Assembly (NCBI GenBank): GCA_002841625.1 | Contig: PHAG01000002.1 | Location: 62,001-126,000 of the forward strand | Source of the DNA: Firmicutes bacterium HGW-Firmicutes-1 | GTDB taxonomy: Bacteria; Bacillota; Clostridia; Lachnospirales; Vallitaleaceae | Reading direction: 5' to 3' | DNA length: 64,000 nt | Shown: positions 17,162 through 25,001 of the stretch, in pieces | Numbering within the stretch: position 1 is the stretch's first letter | Layout: every line of letters starts with the position of its first letter | Made by a program: the position numbers and the translations under genes | Notes under the pieces: generated by a model | Databases searched by the model: none | Told to the model about the DNA's origin: nothing | What the model saw: only the letters and a program-made list of their open reading frames with translations

Positions 17162-17488
17162 ATGAAAATTGGAACCAATTTATATTGTAGTGCTTTCATC
17201 AGCCAGCAAAAGCAAGAAAAATATTTAAAAAAAATTAGAAACAGAAAAAACATGAGGAATATACATATCCTCATTTATCGAATGAACAATGTTAATCTTC
17301 TTGAATTGGTTAGCACAAGAGAACTATATAGACTAGATAGTAGAGAAGATGGAATTTATGTAATAGGAATTGTACAAAATAATGAAGAAGCCTACGAATG
17401 GATTGGTACTCTTGTTTCTAATACCTTATTGCACTTTAATGAAATTAATAAACAGACTTTATTTAGGGAGCTAGAATGTGATGTATAA
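17162..17488 (+). CDS. Hypothetical protein (108 aa)
   Basis: A 108-residue basic protein with a Lys/Arg-rich stretch at about 18-32 (KQEKYLKKIRNRKNMRN) and a more ordered C-terminal half (IYVIGIVQNNEEAYEWIGTL). No membrane helix, no recognisable motif. The start ATG is preceded by AGAAGGATG. Its end overlaps the start of the TIGR01906 membrane protein by 11 nt, which suggests translational coupling and a shared role. I do not recognise the family. Confidence 0.6.
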   Translation: MKIGTNLYCSAFISQQKQEKYLKKIRNRKNMRNIHILIYRMNNVNLLELVSTRELYRLDSREDGIYVIGIVQNNEEAYEWIGTLVSNTLLHFNEINKQTLFRELECDV

Positions 17489-18173
17489 ATTTTATTCTAA
17501 AGCAATTGCCATAGTGTTTTCATTAACGCTTTTCTTTGTCTTGTTATTTGCTTCTGTTAATATAATAGTTTATAATATGGATTATTATAAATGGCATTAT
17601 GAGAAAAGAGATATTGATATAAATACAGGCATGGAAATGAATGATCTAGTTATGGTAACCGAAAAGCTATTAAATTATTTAAAAAATGATGATGATAACT
17701 TAAACATGAAAAAATTAATTAATGGAAAAGTTGAAGAAGTTTTTGGAGATCGGGAAAAGTCTCATATGGTTGATGTGAAAAAAATGTCTGTAGCTGCAAC
17801 GGCGACTAGAAATTATGGGGCCATATTAGTAATAGCTATAATCACATTGGCATATATAAATAATAAAAAATTATTTTTATATATATTATCATCAATTAAG
17901 TATGTATTTATAGGAACAACAGCTATTGTTTTAGGCATAGGAGCGTTGTTGCTTATAGACTTTAATAAATATTTTACTATATTTCATGAAATATTTTTCA
18001 CGAATGATTTGTGGTTGTTAGATCCACAAACGGATATACTTATTAATATGGTTCCTGAAGTATTCTTTTTTAATACTGCAATGCTAGTGATTCTGTTGTT
18101 TCTTTTGATATCTTCGATAGTCATTGTTGGAGCTGAAAAAGCAAAGAAAAAAATGAAAATAAAACTTGGGTGA
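17478..18173 (+). CDS. TIGR01906/DUF1461 family integral membrane protein
   Basis: A protein of 231 residues (GTG 17478, or 230 from ATG 17481; AGGGAG fits either). It has one N-terminal membrane helix (about 8-33), an extracytoplasmic loop with YYKWHYEKRDIDINTGMEMN and DREKSHMVDVKKM, and three further helices (about 112-130, 135-157, 195-218). The YxxxxYEK, TGMxxxDL and REKxHMxDV pattern is that of the TIGR01906 (DUF1461) family, widespread in Clostridia and lactobacilli and of unknown function. It overlaps the preceding small gene and is 6 nt from the DUF2953 gene. Confidence 0.8.
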   Translation: MMYKFYSKAIAIVFSLTLFFVLLFASVNIIVYNMDYYKWHYEKRDIDINTGMEMNDLVMVTEKLLNYLKNDDDNLNMKKLINGKVEEVFGDREKSHMVDVKKMSVAATATRNYGAILVIAIITLAYINNKKLFLYILSSIKYVFIGTTAIVLGIGALLLIDFNKYFTIFHEIFFTNDLWLLDPQTDILINMVPEVFFFNTAMLVILLFLLISSIVIVGAEKAKKKMKIKLG

Positions 18174-18179
18174 TTTATC

Positions 18180-19091
18180 ATGATTGTACTGTTGTTAATT
18201 CTAAAAATAATACTAATTATAATTGCAGTTATTTTATCAGTTGTTATGTTTTTGCTCATTTTGATTTTATTTGTTCCAATATGTTATAATATCAAGGGAG
18301 AAAAATATGATGAGATTGTTCTTGAGGGTAAAGCCAGTTGGTTATTAGACGTTATCAAGTTAAAAATTTCTTTTAAAAAAGAAGTTGCATACTCAATTAA
18401 AGTTTTTTGGAAAACGATATATTCTTCGCAAGTAGAAGAACCAGTTCGTAAAAATAAAACATCATCAAATAAGAAGAACGTTAAAGAAAGCAAATTAGAA
18501 GAAAAAGCTTATCAAGAAAAAGGCCATGATGTTAATAAAGATGATATTCTAAAAAGAGCATCAAATGATACAGATAAGAAAACTGACAAAGCAAAGGATG
18601 ATTTGAAAAACACAACTACTTCATTTGCAAAGGCTGAAGATAATAAGAAGATAAAAGAAAAAAAAGTTAAGAAAAAAAATAAGAAGATAAAGATTAAGAA
18701 GAAAAGGGTGAAAGAAGAGTCATCTAATTTAAAGGATGTTTTTCACAAAATCCAAGCCTTTCTCAAAGAGGATTATTATAAAGGAGTAGTGAAATTTGTA
18801 ACCAATCATGGCTGGAAGATGATCAAATCAATTCTACCTAGGAAGATTAGATTACATCTACAATTTGGTACTGATGATCCAGCAATAACAGGCTATATTC
18901 TTGGAGTAGTAAGTATATTTTATGCTGTAACAGGTAATAGTATGGTTATTGAACCTGATTTCGATAAGAGAATACTAAAAGGAAACTTTGATATAAAAGG
19001 CAGAATTTTTATCTTCATTCTTGTATATCATGCGTTGAAGATTATTCTAGATAAAAGAGTAAAAAAACTAATTGCAGAATATAATCATTAA
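18180..19091 (+). CDS. DUF2953 domain protein (YtfI-like)
   Basis: A 303-residue protein: an N-terminal hydrophobic segment (about 1-30), a short beta-like region (LEGKASWLLDVIKLKISF), a very lysine-rich low-complexity middle (about 85-185, with runs such as KIKEKKVKKKNKKIKIKKKR), and a C-terminal DUF2953 domain (about 190-303, LHLQFGTDDPAITGYILG). In Bacillus the YtfI protein of this family is encoded right before ytfJ, and the same pair occurs here, 11 nt apart, so it is likely sporulation-associated. The lysine-rich insert may bind nucleic acid or acidic lipids; that is inference. Confidence 0.82.
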   Translation: MIVLLLILKIILIIIAVILSVVMFLLILILFVPICYNIKGEKYDEIVLEGKASWLLDVIKLKISFKKEVAYSIKVFWKTIYSSQVEEPVRKNKTSSNKKNVKESKLEEKAYQEKGHDVNKDDILKRASNDTDKKTDKAKDDLKNTTTSFAKAEDNKKIKEKKVKKKNKKIKIKKKRVKEESSNLKDVFHKIQAFLKEDYYKGVVKFVTNHGWKMIKSILPRKIRLHLQFGTDDPAITGYILGVVSIFYAVTGNSMVIEPDFDKRILKGNFDIKGRIFIFILVYHALKIILDKRVKKLIAEYNH

Positions 19092-19102
19092 GGAGGTTTA
19101 TT

Positions 19103-19507
19103 ATGGAATCGATTTTTAAAAACAATGTAGACTCGTTATTAAGTGGTATGGAGAATTTTATTTCTACTAAAACAGTAGTGGGGGAAGCAATTTATTTAAA
19201 TGATACGATTATTTTGCCTCTCGTAGATGTTACCTTTGGAGTTGGCGCAGGTGCATCAGAAGGTAAGGATGAGAAGAAAAATAGTGGAGCTGGTGGCGGA
19301 GGTCTAGGTGCTAAAATAAGCCCAAGTGCTGTTTTGGTAATCAAGGATGGACATACTAAGCTGGTAAATATTAAAAATCAAGATAGCTTAACTAAAATTA
19401 TTGATTTGGTACCTGACATTATGGATAGATTTATGAGCAAAGATAAAAAAAAGAAAGATACATCAGAAAATAATGTGGTGAATAAAGAAGACATGGGTGA
19501 TTTGTAA
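19103..19507 (+). CDS. ytfJ: Sporulation protein YtfJ/GerW family
   Basis: A 134-residue YtfJ (GerW) homolog: an N-terminal helix, ETVVGEA-like TKTVVGEAIYLNDTIILPLVDVTFG, then the glycine-rich signature (GVGAGASEGKDEKKNSGAGG, 47-66) and GAKISPSAVLVIKDG. A short charged tail ends the protein. In Bacillus the protein is made in the forespore and is needed for germination response. AAGGAGG precedes the ATG. The DUF2953 partner is upstream, as in Bacillus (ytfI-ytfJ). All family hallmarks are present. Confidence 0.9.
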   Translation: MESIFKNNVDSLLSGMENFISTKTVVGEAIYLNDTIILPLVDVTFGVGAGASEGKDEKKNSGAGGGGLGAKISPSAVLVIKDGHTKLVNIKNQDSLTKIIDLVPDIMDRFMSKDKKKKDTSENNVVNKEDMGDL

Positions 19508-19540
19508 AAATGCATAACATTAAGTATTTGAGGTGATTAA

Positions 19541-19774
19541 TTGAAAAAATTCGCACCAATTATTATTGTGTTAATAATGAGCAATTTGCTTATGTTTTAT
19601 CTTTTTGGTCTTATAGTAATAGCGATTATTGCTCGCAACTTCATTTTATCGATGATACTTGGTGTTATTGCCATCTGTATTATCGGAGTTATCATCGCTT
19701 TAATAGTGACACTTAGGGTTAGGTTAAAAGAAATTGATAAGGAGGATGAAGAAGATGATCTTAGTAAATACTGA
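19541..19774 (+). CDS. Small two-helix membrane protein
   Basis: A 77-residue protein with two closely spaced hydrophobic helices (about 4-30 and 35-60) and an acidic C-terminal tail (LKEIDKEDEEDDLSKY). Initiated by TTG at 19541, with GAGGTGAT 3-10 nt upstream. No family motif is recognised. It overlaps the following YbjQ gene by 20 nt; the AAGGAGG for that gene lies inside this one, so their translation is probably coupled. The YtfJ gene is 33 nt upstream. Confidence 0.6.
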   Translation: MKKFAPIIIVLIMSNLLMFYLFGLIVIAIIARNFILSMILGVIAICIIGVIIALIVTLRVRLKEIDKEDEEDDLSKY

Positions 19775-20066
19775 TTACATATCAGGTAAAAAAATTGAAA
19801 CTATTTCCATTGTAAAAGGTTCTACAATTCAATCTAAGCATTTAGGTAAAGATATTATGAGTGGCTTTAAGACCATTGTTGGAGGTGAATTAACTGCATA
19901 CAATGAAATGATGAATGAAGCAAGGGCGATCGCTACTAAGAGGATGGTTGATGAAGCTACTACCTTGGGAGCTGATGGAATTGTAAATATCCGTTATGCA
20001 TCAAGTGCAATCATGCAAGCTGCAGCAGAGGTAATTGTTTATGGTACTGCGGTAAAATTTGTATAG
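19755..20066 (+). CDS. YbjQ (DUF74) family heavy-metal-binding-like protein
   Basis: A 103-residue YbjQ/UPF0145 protein: it starts MILVNTDYISGKKIETISIV, then KGSTIQSKHLGKDIMSGFKT, GGELTAYNEMMNEAR and GADGIVNIRYASS. The family forms a pentameric beta-rich domain related to dodecin-like and metal-binding folds; physiological role unknown. ATG 19755 is chosen since AAGGAGG (19739-19745) is 9 nt away, and length then matches the family. It is the last gene of the 17.2-20.1 kb plus-strand group and is followed by a large hairpin. Confidence 0.88.
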   Translation: MILVNTDYISGKKIETISIVKGSTIQSKHLGKDIMSGFKTIVGGELTAYNEMMNEARAIATKRMVDEATTLGADGIVNIRYASSAIMQAAAEVIVYGTAVKFV

Positions 20067-20100
20067 AGAGTAACGAATAAATAGATAAGCAAATCAATAA

Positions 20101-20142
20101 GGACGTTTCTGATAGCTTGATTTGAAGCTAAAAGAAACGTCC
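20101..20142. terminator. Long hairpin between convergent ybjQ-like gene and ychF
   Basis: GGACGTTTCT pairs with AGAAACGTCC, continuing through TAGCTT/AAGCTA around a 6-nt loop. No long T-run follows on either strand, so it is a weak terminator or an RNA-stabilising hairpin for two convergent transcripts. Confidence 0.6.
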
Positions 20143-20162
20143 CTATAAATATTTAATTGTTT

Positions 20163-21260
20163 CTATACGTTAAATCGGAATAATATAATATCTCCATCTT
20201 TTACCACGTACTCTTTGCCTTCGAGTCTAACAAGGCCTTTTTCTTTAGCTGTATTATAATTACCACATTTCATTAAATCATCATAGGATACTATCTCAGC
20301 ACGAATGAAACCTTTTTCAAAGTCAGAATGAATCTTGCCAGCAGCACCAGGTGCTTTGGTTCCTTTTGTTATTGTCCATGCTTTGGTTTCTTTTTCACCT
20401 GCGGTTAAATAGCTTATTAGGCCGAGGATGTGATAACTTGCATGTATGAGTTTATCCAGACCACTTTCTTTTAAACCAAGATCTTCAAGAAACATCTTTT
20501 TCTCATCATCCTCAAGTTCAGAGATTTCTTCTTCTATTTTAGCACAAACAACAAAAACCTCGGAGCCTTCATTTTCAGCAAAGGCTCTTACTGTTTTCAC
20601 ATTATCATTTGTTTCTCCATCATTCATTAAGTCATCTTCTGTAACATTTGCAGCAAAAATAACAGGTTTATATGTCAGTAAGTTTAAGGACTCAACAAAA
20701 AGTGCATCGTCAATTTGATCAAACTCCATATTTCTTGCAGATACACCAAGCTCGAGGCTGTCCTTAATTTGATTTAGAAGGTCAACTTCCTTTTGAGCGG
20801 TTTTGTCTGTTTTTAGAGATTTGATTGTTTTGGAAAGTCTTCTTTCCAAAATTTCAAGATCAGAAAAAATCAATTCAAGATTGATTGTTTCAATATCTCT
20901 GAGTGGCCCGATTGAACCATCAACATGAATAACATTTGTATCCTCAAAGCATCTAACTACATGTACAATTGCATCTACTTCTCTAATATTAGATAAAAAT
21001 TTATTTCCAAGACCTTCACCCTTACTTGCACCTTTTACTAACCCAGCAATGTCCACAAATTCAATTGCGGCAGGGATAGTTTTAACTGAATTATATAGCT
21101 CAGTAAGGCGATCAAGTCTTTGATCTGGCACGGTTACAATTCCGATATTGGGATCGATTGTACAAAAAGGGTAATTTGCAGATTCTGCTCCTGCTCTTGT
21201 TAAAGAATTAAAAAGTGTGCTTTTCCCAACATTTGGTAATCCTACTATTCCTAGTTTCAT
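20163..21260 (-). CDS. ychF: Redox-regulated ATPase/GTPase YchF (OLA1)
   Basis: A 365-residue Obg-family P-loop protein that binds ATP and ribosomes. G1 GLPNVGKST (7-15), G2/G3 PNIGIV and [17 protein letters not shown], a coiled-coil insert (about 130-190), the altered G4 ANVTE in place of NKxD that is typical of YchF and explains ATP preference, and a C-terminal TGS domain ([20 protein letters not shown] onward). ATG 21260 is chosen because AAAGGA is properly spaced and the family begins [10 protein letters not shown]; the frame extends 20 codons further without support. It is a single minus-strand gene with its own promoter. Confidence 0.97.
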   Translation of the reverse strand: MKLGIVGLPNVGKSTLFNSLTRAGAESANYPFCTIDPNIGIVTVPDQRLDRLTELYNSVKTIPAAIEFVDIAGLVKGASKGEGLGNKFLSNIREVDAIVHVVRCFEDTNVIHVDGSIGPLRDIETINLELIFSDLEILERRLSKTIKSLKTDKTAQKEVDLLNQIKDSLELGVSARNMEFDQIDDALFVESLNLLTYKPVIFAANVTEDDLMNDGETNDNVKTVRAFAENEGSEVFVVCAKIEEEISELEDDEKKMFLEDLGLKESGLDKLIHASYHILGLISYLTAGEKETKAWTITKGTKAPGAAGKIHSDFEKGFIRAEIVSYDDLMKCGNYNTAKEKGLVRLEGKEYVVKDGDIILFRFNV

Positions 21261-21331
21261 ATCATATAATTCCTTTCTTTTCTGTAAGGTATTCATTTGT
21301 AAAAACATTAATACGATCAAATCACTTTGAA

Positions 21332-21360
21332 ATTATAACACATTAATGAACATGCCTCAA
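21332..21360 (-). promoter_or_regulatory. Promoter for ychF
   Basis: On the minus strand TTGAGG (21360-21355), a 17-bp spacer and TATAAT (21337-21332), about 70 nt before the ychF start. Confidence 0.7.
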
Positions 21361-21762
21361 GCATACATTTGTAATAACACTTTGCGAAAATTGTTGCATT
21401 TTGTAGTTATGAGGCAACTTTTCACAAATATCAAAGAAACAATTGATTTTTTATCTTAAATGATTTATTATGATTAAGAATTGTTTTGCAATTTCTTATC
21501 GATTAAACTTCATAAATAACTCATCGAGTAAGATGAGATCTAATGTAGTTGCGTAACCATGAAGTATTTGGTTCTGTTTCATGGGTAAAATTTGCATCAT
21601 TAAATTAAAAAGTACCATGAAGAGAATAAGGATTTTGGTTTTGACCAATTTTCTTGTCATAATATAGTAAGTCCAATAGTTGCTATAGATCTGAATAAAT
21701 GTTTCTTAGTCAAAATGTGGTAATATATGGTATGATTGAAAAAAGTAAAATCGAGGTGGAGT
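21361..21762. other. Intergenic region between ychF and lgt
   Basis: About 400 nt of AT-rich DNA between divergent genes without a supported gene. It contains two small stem-loops, CTCATC/GATGAG (21520-21537) and CCATGAA/TTCATGG (21557-21584), and ATTTTCTTGTCATAATATA near 21640, which resembles the end of the interspersed repeat family. No clear promoter for lgt was found. Confidence 0.5.
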
Positions 21763-22632
21763 ATGAATAGTCCAGATATTATATTTCCGAATATAAATAT
21801 AGAATTTATGAGCATTGATCCTGTAGCATTTACCTTTTTTGGGATAGAGGTCTACTGGTATGGAATAATAATTTGTACAGGTATTCTAGCGGGGCTGTTT
21901 GCTGCAGTATCAGTCGCAAAAAAAACGAATCAAAATCCTGATGTTTATTCTGAGTTATTGATTTATGCTTTAATTGGAGCGATAATTGGTGCAAGATTGT
22001 ACTATGTTGTCTTCTCTTGGGATCAATATAAGGATAATTTGATGGATATCTTTGCATTGAGAGAGGGTGGGCTTGCAATTTATGGTGGCGTAATTGGGGC
22101 GGCCATCGTATGTGTGATTTTTGCAAAAATAAAAAGGCTAAACACGTGGTTACTCGTGGATACAGGTGTTATAGGCTTAATTCTTGGACAAGCAATAGGA
22201 AGATGGGGAAACTTTTTTAATATGGAAGCTTTTGGGGGTTCTACAAATAGTTTTTTGGCAATGGCTATGAAAGTTTCAAAGGTGAAATATATTCCGAATG
22301 AAGTTTATGAAAAGATGATTACAATAAACGATGCAGCTTATATTCAAGTTCATCCAACATTCTTTTATGAATCAATGTGGTGTCTCGCTGTGTTTGCCAT
22401 TCTAGTATTTTATCGTAAGCATAAAAAATTTGATGGAGAATTGTTATTTATATACTTTATTGGGTATGGACTTGGAAGGTTTTGGATAGAAGGTCTTAGA
22501 ACGGATCAATTACTAATTGGTAGCTTGGACATTCCAGTCTCACAATTATTATCAGCAATATTAGTTGTTGGAGCAACAATAGGCATCCTTATTAAGAGGA
22601 AAAAATCTAGGAAAGGCATTAGTGATCTGTAG
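21763..22632 (+). CDS. lgt: Prolipoprotein diacylglyceryl transferase
   Basis: A 289-residue multi-spanning enzyme that transfers diacylglycerol from phosphatidylglycerol to the lipobox cysteine of prolipoproteins such as the thioredoxin-like lipoprotein in this window. It has seven predicted helices, EGGLAIYGGVIGA (101-113, tyrosine at the position of the E. coli histidine, as usual in Gram-positives) and the Lgt signature GRWGNFFNMEAFGG (146-159), then HPTFFYESMWCL and GYGLGRFWIEGLR. Start ATG 21763 fits GAGGTGGAG; an in-frame TTG at 21736 does not. A Spo0E-like gene begins 2 nt after the stop. Confidence 0.97.
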   Translation: MNSPDIIFPNINIEFMSIDPVAFTFFGIEVYWYGIIICTGILAGLFAAVSVAKKTNQNPDVYSELLIYALIGAIIGARLYYVVFSWDQYKDNLMDIFALREGGLAIYGGVIGAAIVCVIFAKIKRLNTWLLVDTGVIGLILGQAIGRWGNFFNMEAFGGSTNSFLAMAMKVSKVKYIPNEVYEKMITINDAAYIQVHPTFFYESMWCLAVFAILVFYRKHKKFDGELLFIYFIGYGLGRFWIEGLRTDQLLIGSLDIPVSQLLSAILVVGATIGILIKRKKSRKGISDL

Positions 22633-22634
22633 AA

Positions 22635-22817
22635 ATGAATGCAAATAAATTGCAAGAAATCAGAGAAAAATTGAACCGCATGATAGAAAATAGCTCTGAT
22701 GCTGATGAAATACTTCAAGTTAGTATGGAGCTAGATGAATTAATTGGAAACTATATGGAAAGACAAAACACGAAAAAAAATTGTGAAAATGAAACTAAAA
22801 ATGTTGCAAAAAAGTGA
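22635..22817 (+). CDS. Spo0E-like aspartyl-phosphate phosphatase
   Basis: A 60-residue two-helix protein with the Spo0E/Rap-type small phosphatase signature: MNANKLQEIREKLNRMIENS followed by SMELDELIGNYM (about 30-41), a variant of S-x-E-L-D-x-L-I. Such proteins dephosphorylate Spo0A~P and delay sporulation. No strong Shine-Dalgarno precedes the ATG, so it may rely on termination-reinitiation from lgt two nucleotides upstream. A strong terminator separates it from mraZ. Family assignment rests on the motif and size, and is likely but not certain. Confidence 0.78.
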   Translation: MNANKLQEIREKLNRMIENSSDADEILQVSMELDELIGNYMERQNTKKNCENETKNVAKK

Positions 22818-22910
22818 CAGAATGCATATATTAACGAATAGATTTTGACGCAACGCAATAAAATGTACTAGTTTTCAGTGTATTTGTTAGATGAATTTTA
22901 TTTAAAATAG

Positions 22911-22940
22911 CAAGCCTTAAATTGAGGCTTGTTTTTTTTT
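22911..22940 (+). terminator. Rho-independent terminator before the dcw cluster
   Basis: CAAGCCT pairs with AGGCTTG and is followed by ten T residues. Confidence 0.93.
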
Positions 22941-22952
22941 ATTCAAAAGAGC

Positions 22953-22981
22953 TTGATTTTTCTGGGGAAATGTACTATTAT
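22953..22981 (+). promoter_or_regulatory. Promoter of the mraZ division cluster
   Basis: TTGATT (22953-22958), a 17-bp spacer and TATTAT (22976-22981). Transcription would start near 22988, immediately before the MraZ boxes. Confidence 0.72.
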
Positions 22982-22992
22982 TATGGTTATAA

Positions 22993-23027
22993 GTGGGTGA
23001 ATGTGGTGCTCGGTGGTAAATTGTGGA
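22993..23027 (+). promoter_or_regulatory. MraZ operator: four GTGG repeats with 10-bp period
   Basis: GTGG begins at 22993, 23003, 23013 and 23023 (GTGGG, GTGGT, GTGGT, GTGGA), exactly one helical turn apart and just downstream of the -10. Direct repeats of this kind are the known binding sites of MraZ, encoded by the first gene. Confidence 0.82.
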
Positions 23028-23058
23028 GAGTATTATGATTTCAAGGTAGGTGACTAGA

Positions 23059-23490
23059 ATGTTTATAGGCGAATACAATCATGCTATGGATGAAAAAGGC
23101 AGAGTAATTATGCCTGCTAAATTCAGAGAGGGACTAGGAGAAACTTTTTATATTACAAAGGGTTTTGATGAGTGTTTATTTGTATTTGCTGAAGAAGAAT
23201 GGGAAAACTTTAGACATAAGCTAGATAGTAACGCCTTAAAGAAAAAAGACTATAGAAAGTTACAAAGAATATTTATTGCATCTGCTAATGATTGTACCTT
23301 GGATAAACAAGGAAGAGTGTTGCTTTCAACACCACTTCGTGAATATGCTGGAATAGAAAAAGATATGGTAATCATTGGAGTATCAAATAGAATTGAGTTA
23401 TGGTCTAAGGAAAAATGGGATGCTTATAATAATGATGAAGACTTTGATTTATCTGAATTAGCGGAACAGCTAGACGATCTAGAATTGTAA
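23059..23490 (+). CDS. mraZ: Division/cell-wall cluster transcriptional regulator MraZ
   Basis: A 143-residue MraZ with two AbrB/SpoVT-type swapped-hairpin halves: MFIGEYNHAMDEKGRVIMPA (1-20) and LDKQGRVLLSTPLREYAGI (about 77-95). It forms ring-shaped oligomers that bind direct repeats before its own gene. The ATG at 23059 is preferred to GTG 23050, giving the classic MFIGEY start with AGGTGAC upstream. It heads the dcw cluster, 42 nt before rsmH, and the four-box operator upstream indicates autoregulation. Confidence 0.97.
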   Translation: MFIGEYNHAMDEKGRVIMPAKFREGLGETFYITKGFDECLFVFAEEEWENFRHKLDSNALKKKDYRKLQRIFIASANDCTLDKQGRVLLSTPLREYAGIEKDMVIIGVSNRIELWSKEKWDAYNNDEDFDLSELAEQLDDLEL

Positions 23491-23532
23491 TAGAAAAAGA
23501 GATTGAATCAAGGATGAGTGGAGGCTAAAAAA

Positions 23533-24486
23533 ATGGAATTTAATCACACCTCAGTATTGTTAAATGAATGCATAAATGGATTGAATATCAGCCAGAACGG
23601 TATCTATGTTGATGGCACATTAGGAGGCGCAGGTCATTCTTTTGAAATATGCAAGAATTTATCAAATAATGGTAGATTAATAGGAATAGATCAGGATGAA
23701 ATGGCTATAGTTGCTGCTAATGAAAGATTAAAGCCTTATTCACAGCTAGTAACAATCGTTAGAGAAAATTTTTCTTCTTATAAGAATATAATAAAAGAAT
23801 TAAATATAGAAAAAGTGAACGGAATATTATTGGATCTTGGTGTGTCATCTTATCAACTTGATAATGCTGAGAGAGGTTTTTCTTATATGCAGGATGCACC
23901 TCTAGATATGAGAATGGATCAAAGACAAGAAAAGACAGCGAAAGATATTGTGAATGGTTATTCTGAGAAAGAGTTGTTCATTATACTTAAAGCATACGGA
24001 GAAGAACGTTTTGCCAACAATATTGTTAGAAACATTGTTCGAGCTAGGACGGAAAGACCTATTAATACAACTGCAGAACTTGTCGATATTGTCTCTAGGT
24101 CTATACCTGCAAAGAACAAAGCAACAGGCGGACATCCTGCAAAAAGAACTTTTCAAGCTATCAGAATTGAATTAAACAGAGAGCTTTCAGTACTTAAGGA
24201 AACGATTGTCGATATGATAGAATCCTTAGATCAAGATGGAAGATTATGTATTATTACATTTCATTCCTTGGAAGATCGTATTGTTAAGGAGATGTTTAGA
24301 GAAGCAGAAGATACCTGTATATGTCCGATAGATTTTCCTTATTGTACTTGTGGCAACTTGCCGAAGGGTAAGGTGCTAACTAGAAAACCAATATTACCAA
24401 AAGACGAAGAATTAGAAAACAACTCAAGATCTAAAAGTGCAAAACTAAGAATATTTGAAAGAAAGGACGGTATTTTTCATGGATAA
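23533..24486 (+). CDS. rsmH: 16S rRNA (cytosine-1402-N4)-methyltransferase RsmH
   Basis: A 317-residue Rossmann-fold SAM-dependent methyltransferase (formerly MraW) modifying C1402 in the decoding centre. It begins [16 protein letters not shown], has the SAM loop [12 protein letters not shown] (about 25-36), [20 protein letters not shown] and the C-terminal [18 protein letters not shown] 23533 follows GGAGG with 8-nt spacing; the GTG at 23518 lies at the SD itself. The stop overlaps the ftsL start by 8 nt, giving translational coupling in the division operon. Confidence 0.97.
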   Translation: MEFNHTSVLLNECINGLNISQNGIYVDGTLGGAGHSFEICKNLSNNGRLIGIDQDEMAIVAANERLKPYSQLVTIVRENFSSYKNIIKELNIEKVNGILLDLGVSSYQLDNAERGFSYMQDAPLDMRMDQRQEKTAKDIVNGYSEKELFIILKAYGEERFANNIVRNIVRARTERPINTTAELVDIVSRSIPAKNKATGGHPAKRTFQAIRIELNRELSVLKETIVDMIESLDQDGRLCIITFHSLEDRIVKEMFREAEDTCICPIDFPYCTCGNLPKGKVLTRKPILPKDEELENNSRSKSAKLRIFERKDGIFHG

Positions 24487-24994
24487 GAGATATGGAAAAA
24501 ACAATGAAATCTTAATTTCTGGAAATAATGCGATTCAATTAGAACGCAATTATTTTAAATGGGATGAATCAGAAGAAAAAATTCAGAAACCAAAAAAGAA
24601 AGCTATTCGCCATGAAAAATCAAATCCTATCTATACAATGGTTCTAATTTCTGTTATAGTAACAACATTGGTTGTAACTGTGATACTATTAAAAACACAA
24701 TTTAGTGTTTCTGATAATGCAGAAAGAATTATTCTTTTACAACAAGAGTTGGTTGAAATTAAGAAAACCAATGACCAAATTGAAAGTGATATTCATAAAA
24801 GCGTCAATATGGATGAAATTTATAGAATGGCTACCGAGGAATTAGGAATGGTACAAGCAGGTAAAAACGATATTAAATATATTCAATCAGAAGATATATC
24901 TTATACTGTTCAATATGCTGATGTAGACGTTTCAGAAGACGAAGAAGGAGCCAATGTTGGCAATATACTAGCTTTTATTTCAAAGGGTTGGTGA
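24479..24994 (+). CDS. ftsL: Cell division protein FtsL-like
   Basis: A 171-residue bitopic membrane protein: a charged cytoplasmic N-terminus (1-48), one membrane helix (about 51-72), then an extracytoplasmic leucine-zipper coiled coil (about 78-108, [20 protein letters not shown]) and an acidic tail. Sequence conservation of FtsL is low; identity rests on topology, size and position between rsmH and the PBP gene. FtsL with DivIC and DivIB activates the FtsW-PBP synthase at the septum. ATG 24479 lies inside the end of rsmH behind AAAGGACGG. Confidence 0.88.
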   Translation: MDKRYGKNNEILISGNNAIQLERNYFKWDESEEKIQKPKKKAIRHEKSNPIYTMVLISVIVTTLVVTVILLKTQFSVSDNAERIILLQQELVEIKKTNDQIESDIHKSVNMDEIYRMATEELGMVQAGKNDIKYIQSEDISYTVQYADVDVSEDEEGANVGNILAFISKGW

Positions 24995-25001
24995 TTTTTA
25001 A

